Shown piece by piece: positions 61,869-64,000 of a DNA stretch of 64,000 nt (positions within the stretch are counted from its first letter, which is position 1; each line of letters starts with the position of its first letter). A program made the translations under genes and the position numbers. The notes beneath the pieces are model-generated. The model had not been told where the DNA came from. It worked only from the letters and a program-made list of their open reading frames with translations, and searched no databases. The stretch lies in contig NZ_JAAFZA010000016.1 in NCBI RefSeq assembly GCF_015356865.1, positions 22,088 through 86,087 of the forward strand. Direction: 5' to 3'. This DNA comes from Catenulispora pinisilvae. Lineage in GTDB: Bacteria; Actinomycetota; Actinomycetes; Streptomycetales; Catenulisporaceae.

Positions 61869-64000
61869 TTGCGGACCTCGCCCGCGACCGCCACCGTCGC
61901 CGAGCAGCCACCGCCGACGCCGGATCGCCTGGCACGCACGCTCCGCTGGGCCCGCTGGCCGGTCTTGCTGATGTGGCTGGTCGCCCTCGTGATTCTGGCC
62001 CCGTTGTCCGGCGTGACGGCCGACGACACCGCGCAGGCCAATCTCCCGGCCAGCGCCGCGTCCACCAAGGTCGCCGAGATCCAGAACGACTCGTCATCGA
62101 ACCGCACGGACGACGTCGTCGTGGTCTTCGTCGACAACAGTGGCCTGACAGCGAACGACAAGACCGCCGTCGACGCCGCGCAACACGCGGTGAGCGCCCT
62201 GGTCGGCCCGTCGCTGCGGTTGACCGCCCCGGGCGCGCCACAGAACGCCGACGGCAAGGCGATGCAGTTCACCGCGCACGTCCAGACTTCCCAGGCGGAC
62301 CTGAGCAGTGCCGACACCGCCGCGGTCAAGGCGGTCCGCGCCGCGGTGGCCGGGCCGGTCGCCCAGGCCGGGGACGGCTTGCAGGTGGCGGTGACCGGAG
62401 CGGCGGCGATCACCGCGGACAACGGCCTGGGCAACCAGAACGCGCTGCTGCTGACCGCGCTGGTGATCGTGGTCGTCATCCTGCTGCTGGTCTATCGCAG
62501 TCCCCTGCTGTGGGTCTTCCCGCTGCTGGGCACGCTGGCCGCGCTGGTGCTGGCCAAGGCGGTGACGCACGGCCTGACCAACGCCGGGGTCACCGTCACC
62601 TCGCTGTCCACGGCGATCCTCACCGTGCTGGTGATGGGCGCCTCCACGGACTACGCACTGCTCCTGGTCCACCGATATCGCGAGGAACTCAGGGTCCAGA
62701 CGACACCGGCCCAGGCCATGGCGATCGCGCTGCGCCGCACCCTGCCGGCGCTGGCCGCCTCGGCGGCGACGGTGATCTGCGCCATGCTGTGCCTGCTGGC
62801 CGCGCGGTCCTCGGCCCTGCACGGGCTGGGTCCGGTCGCCGCGGTGGCGATCGGCGCGGTGCTGCTGGCCCAGCTGACCCTGCTGCCGGCGCTGCTCCTG
62901 GTGGTCGGCCGAGTCGGATTCTGGCCGCTGATCCCGCGGCCCGGCAAGCCGGGCGCCGACGGGTCCCGGATGTGGAACGCCGTGGGCACCCGGGTGTCCA
63001 AGCGCCCGGCCCTGGTGGCCGCGATCTCGGTGGTACTGCTCGGTGCGGCCTGTTTCGGGCTGGCCGGGCTGCGCACCGACAACAACCCGATCTCCCTGAT
63101 CAAGGGCCAGGCCGGCAGCGTCGTCGGCGAGAAGATGGTCAACGCGCACTATCCGGCCGGCGAGATCGCCCCGCTGACGGTGCTCGTCCCGCCGGCCCAG
63201 GCCGCCGACGCGCTCAAGGCGGCGCAGAGCTCGCCGAACGTCCAGTCGGTCCAGGCCTCGGACCCGGTCGGCGGCTACTCGACGGCCTCGGTGATCCTGA
63301 ACGTCCCGCCGTACGAATCCAGCGGATACACGGCCATCAAGGACCTGCGCAGCCGGTTGGCCACCGCGGCGCCGGGCGCACTGGTCGGCGGCGGGCCGGC
63401 GGTGCAGTACGACACCAGCCAGGCCGCCAGCGCGGACTCCAAGATCCTCATCCCACTGGTCCTGATCGTGGTGCTGCTGATCATCTCCATTCTGGTCCGG
63501 GCCCTGGTGGCGTCGATATTGCTGGTGGCCACCACGGCGCTGAGCTTCGCGGCCTCCTTCGGCCTGGCCACCCTGTTGTGGCACGCCCTCGGCTACCCGG
63601 GCATCGAGGCCCAGCTCCCGCTCTACGTGTTCGTATTCCTCGTGGCACTGGGAGTGGACTACAACATCTTCCTCATCGGCCGCATCCGCGAGGAGGCCAG
63701 GGACACCGACATCCGAACGGCCACCCTGCGCGGGCTCAGCGTCACCGGCGGGGTGATCACCGCCGCCGGCGTGGTGCTGGCCGCCACCTTCGCGGCCCTG
63801 TCACGGCTCCCGTACGTCCCGGTCGCCCAGGTCGGCACCGCCATCGCGGTCGGCGTCCTGCTCGACACCCTGCTGGTGCGCACGGTGCTGGTCCCGGCGG
63901 GGCTGCTGATGCTCGGGGATCGGTCGTGGTGGCCGTCGCGGCCGGCGCACCGGGTCGGCGAGGCCGGGCATGGTGGTGACGCTCGCGCGCGGAAGGTGGC
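61869..64000 (+). CDS. MMPL/RND-family membrane transporter (3' end outside window)
   Basis: 710 codons are visible and the frame is open at the right edge. MMPL proteins of this type have roughly 700-750 residues, so only a short C-terminus is missing. A basic N-terminus leads into TM1 (about 31-50, WPVLLMWLVALVILAPL), then a large extracytoplasmic domain (about 51-190). A block of five membrane helices from about 191 includes STDYALLLVHRYREE (Asp261-Tyr262). A second soluble domain and a second helix block follow, with GVDYNIFLIGRIREEA (Asp597-Tyr598). The repeated DY motifs carry the proton-relay residues of the family. It probably exports the polyketide or another lipophilic molecule across the plasma membrane by proton antiport. 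It is divergent from the PKS operon across a shared control region, which fits an export or self-resistance role (inference). Confidence 0.9.
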   Translation, partial: MRTSPATATVAEQPPPTPDRLARTLRWARWPVLLMWLVALVILAPLSGVTADDTAQANLPASAASTKVAEIQNDSSSNRTDDVVVVFVDNSGLTANDKTAVDAAQHAVSALVGPSLRLTAPGAPQNADGKAMQFTAHVQTSQADLSSADTAAVKAVRAAVAGPVAQAGDGLQVAVTGAAAITADNGLGNQNALLLTALVIVVVILLLVYRSPLLWVFPLLGTLAALVLAKAVTHGLTNAGVTVTSLSTAILTVLVMGASTDYALLLVHRYREELRVQTTPAQAMAIALRRTLPALAASAATVICAMLCLLAARSSALHGLGPVAAVAIGAVLLAQLTLLPALLLVVGRVGFWPLIPRPGKPGADGSRMWNAVGTRVSKRPALVAAISVVLLGAACFGLAGLRTDNNPISLIKGQAGSVVGEKMVNAHYPAGEIAPLTVLVPPAQAADALKAAQSSPNVQSVQASDPVGGYSTASVILNVPPYESSGYTAIKDLRSRLATAAPGALVGGGPAVQYDTSQAASADSKILIPLVLIVVLLIISILVRALVASILLVATTALSFAASFGLATLLWHALGYPGIEAQLPLYVFVFLVALGVDYNIFLIGRIREEARDTDIRTATLRGLSVTGGVITAAGVVLAATFAALSRLPYVPVAQVGTAIAVGVLLDTLLVRTVLVPAGLLMLGDRSWWPSRPAHRVGEAGHGGDARARKV

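Noticed and set aside
61445..63584. Minus-strand frames of 344 and 496 codons opposite the transporter.
   Set aside because: They are antisense shadows of the transporter with low-complexity composition and no start signals. One spans the divergent control region.
61973..63979. A 668-codon plus-strand frame inside the transporter region.
   Set aside because: It is a shifted frame of the transporter gene. The frame from TTG 61869 gives hydrophobic helices and MMPL motifs; this one gives Arg/Gly-rich sequence.

Overview
The window comes from a very high-GC actinomycete (Streptomyces-like or a related order). Evidence is the GC-rich third codon positions, GTG and TTG starts, Shine-Dalgarno sites, and giant collinear type I polyketide synthases (PKS). 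About 61 kb of the 64 kb is one minus-strand run of modular PKS genes. They read from right to left with gaps of 14 to 39 bases, so they are almost certainly one operon.

Layout in transcription order: a small gene of unknown function (60999-61319); PKS gene E (46686-60884, modules 1-3); gene D (36902-46663, modules 4-5); gene C (17862-36863, modules 6-9); gene B (1797-17822, modules 10-12); and gene A (1782 to the left edge, module 13, truncated inside its AT domain). To the right, on the plus strand, is a divergent MMPL/RND-type membrane transporter (61869 to the right edge). A control region of about 550 bases separates the two directions. Gene letters and module numbers are local labels that assume genes act in transcription order.

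The twelve complete modules are all KS-AT-KR-ACP except module 12, which is KS-AT-DH-ER-KR-ACP. The predicted chain is therefore unusually rich in hydroxyl groups, with one fully saturated unit. KR types alternate almost perfectly (A,B,A,B,A,B,B,A,B,A,B,B). Four AT classes occur: malonyl-type (HAFH; modules 2, 6, 9 and probably 13), classical methylmalonyl-type (YASH; 5 and 12), and two unusual classes with YVAH (1, 3, 7, 8, 10) or FVAH (4, 11) at the specificity position. No loading module, release domain, tailoring enzyme or regulator is in the window. Gene E starts with a docking helix and a Cys-type KS, so the assembly line begins elsewhere and continues past the left edge.

The most striking pattern is a seven-module period. 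Modules 1-6 match modules 8-13 in AT class, and in private KS and KR motifs for most pairs. This points to an ancestral duplication of a seven-module block, later changed by exchange of a reductive loop and by homogenisation of AT cores. It predicts that module 14, just outside the window, has a YVAH-type AT and a B-type KR.
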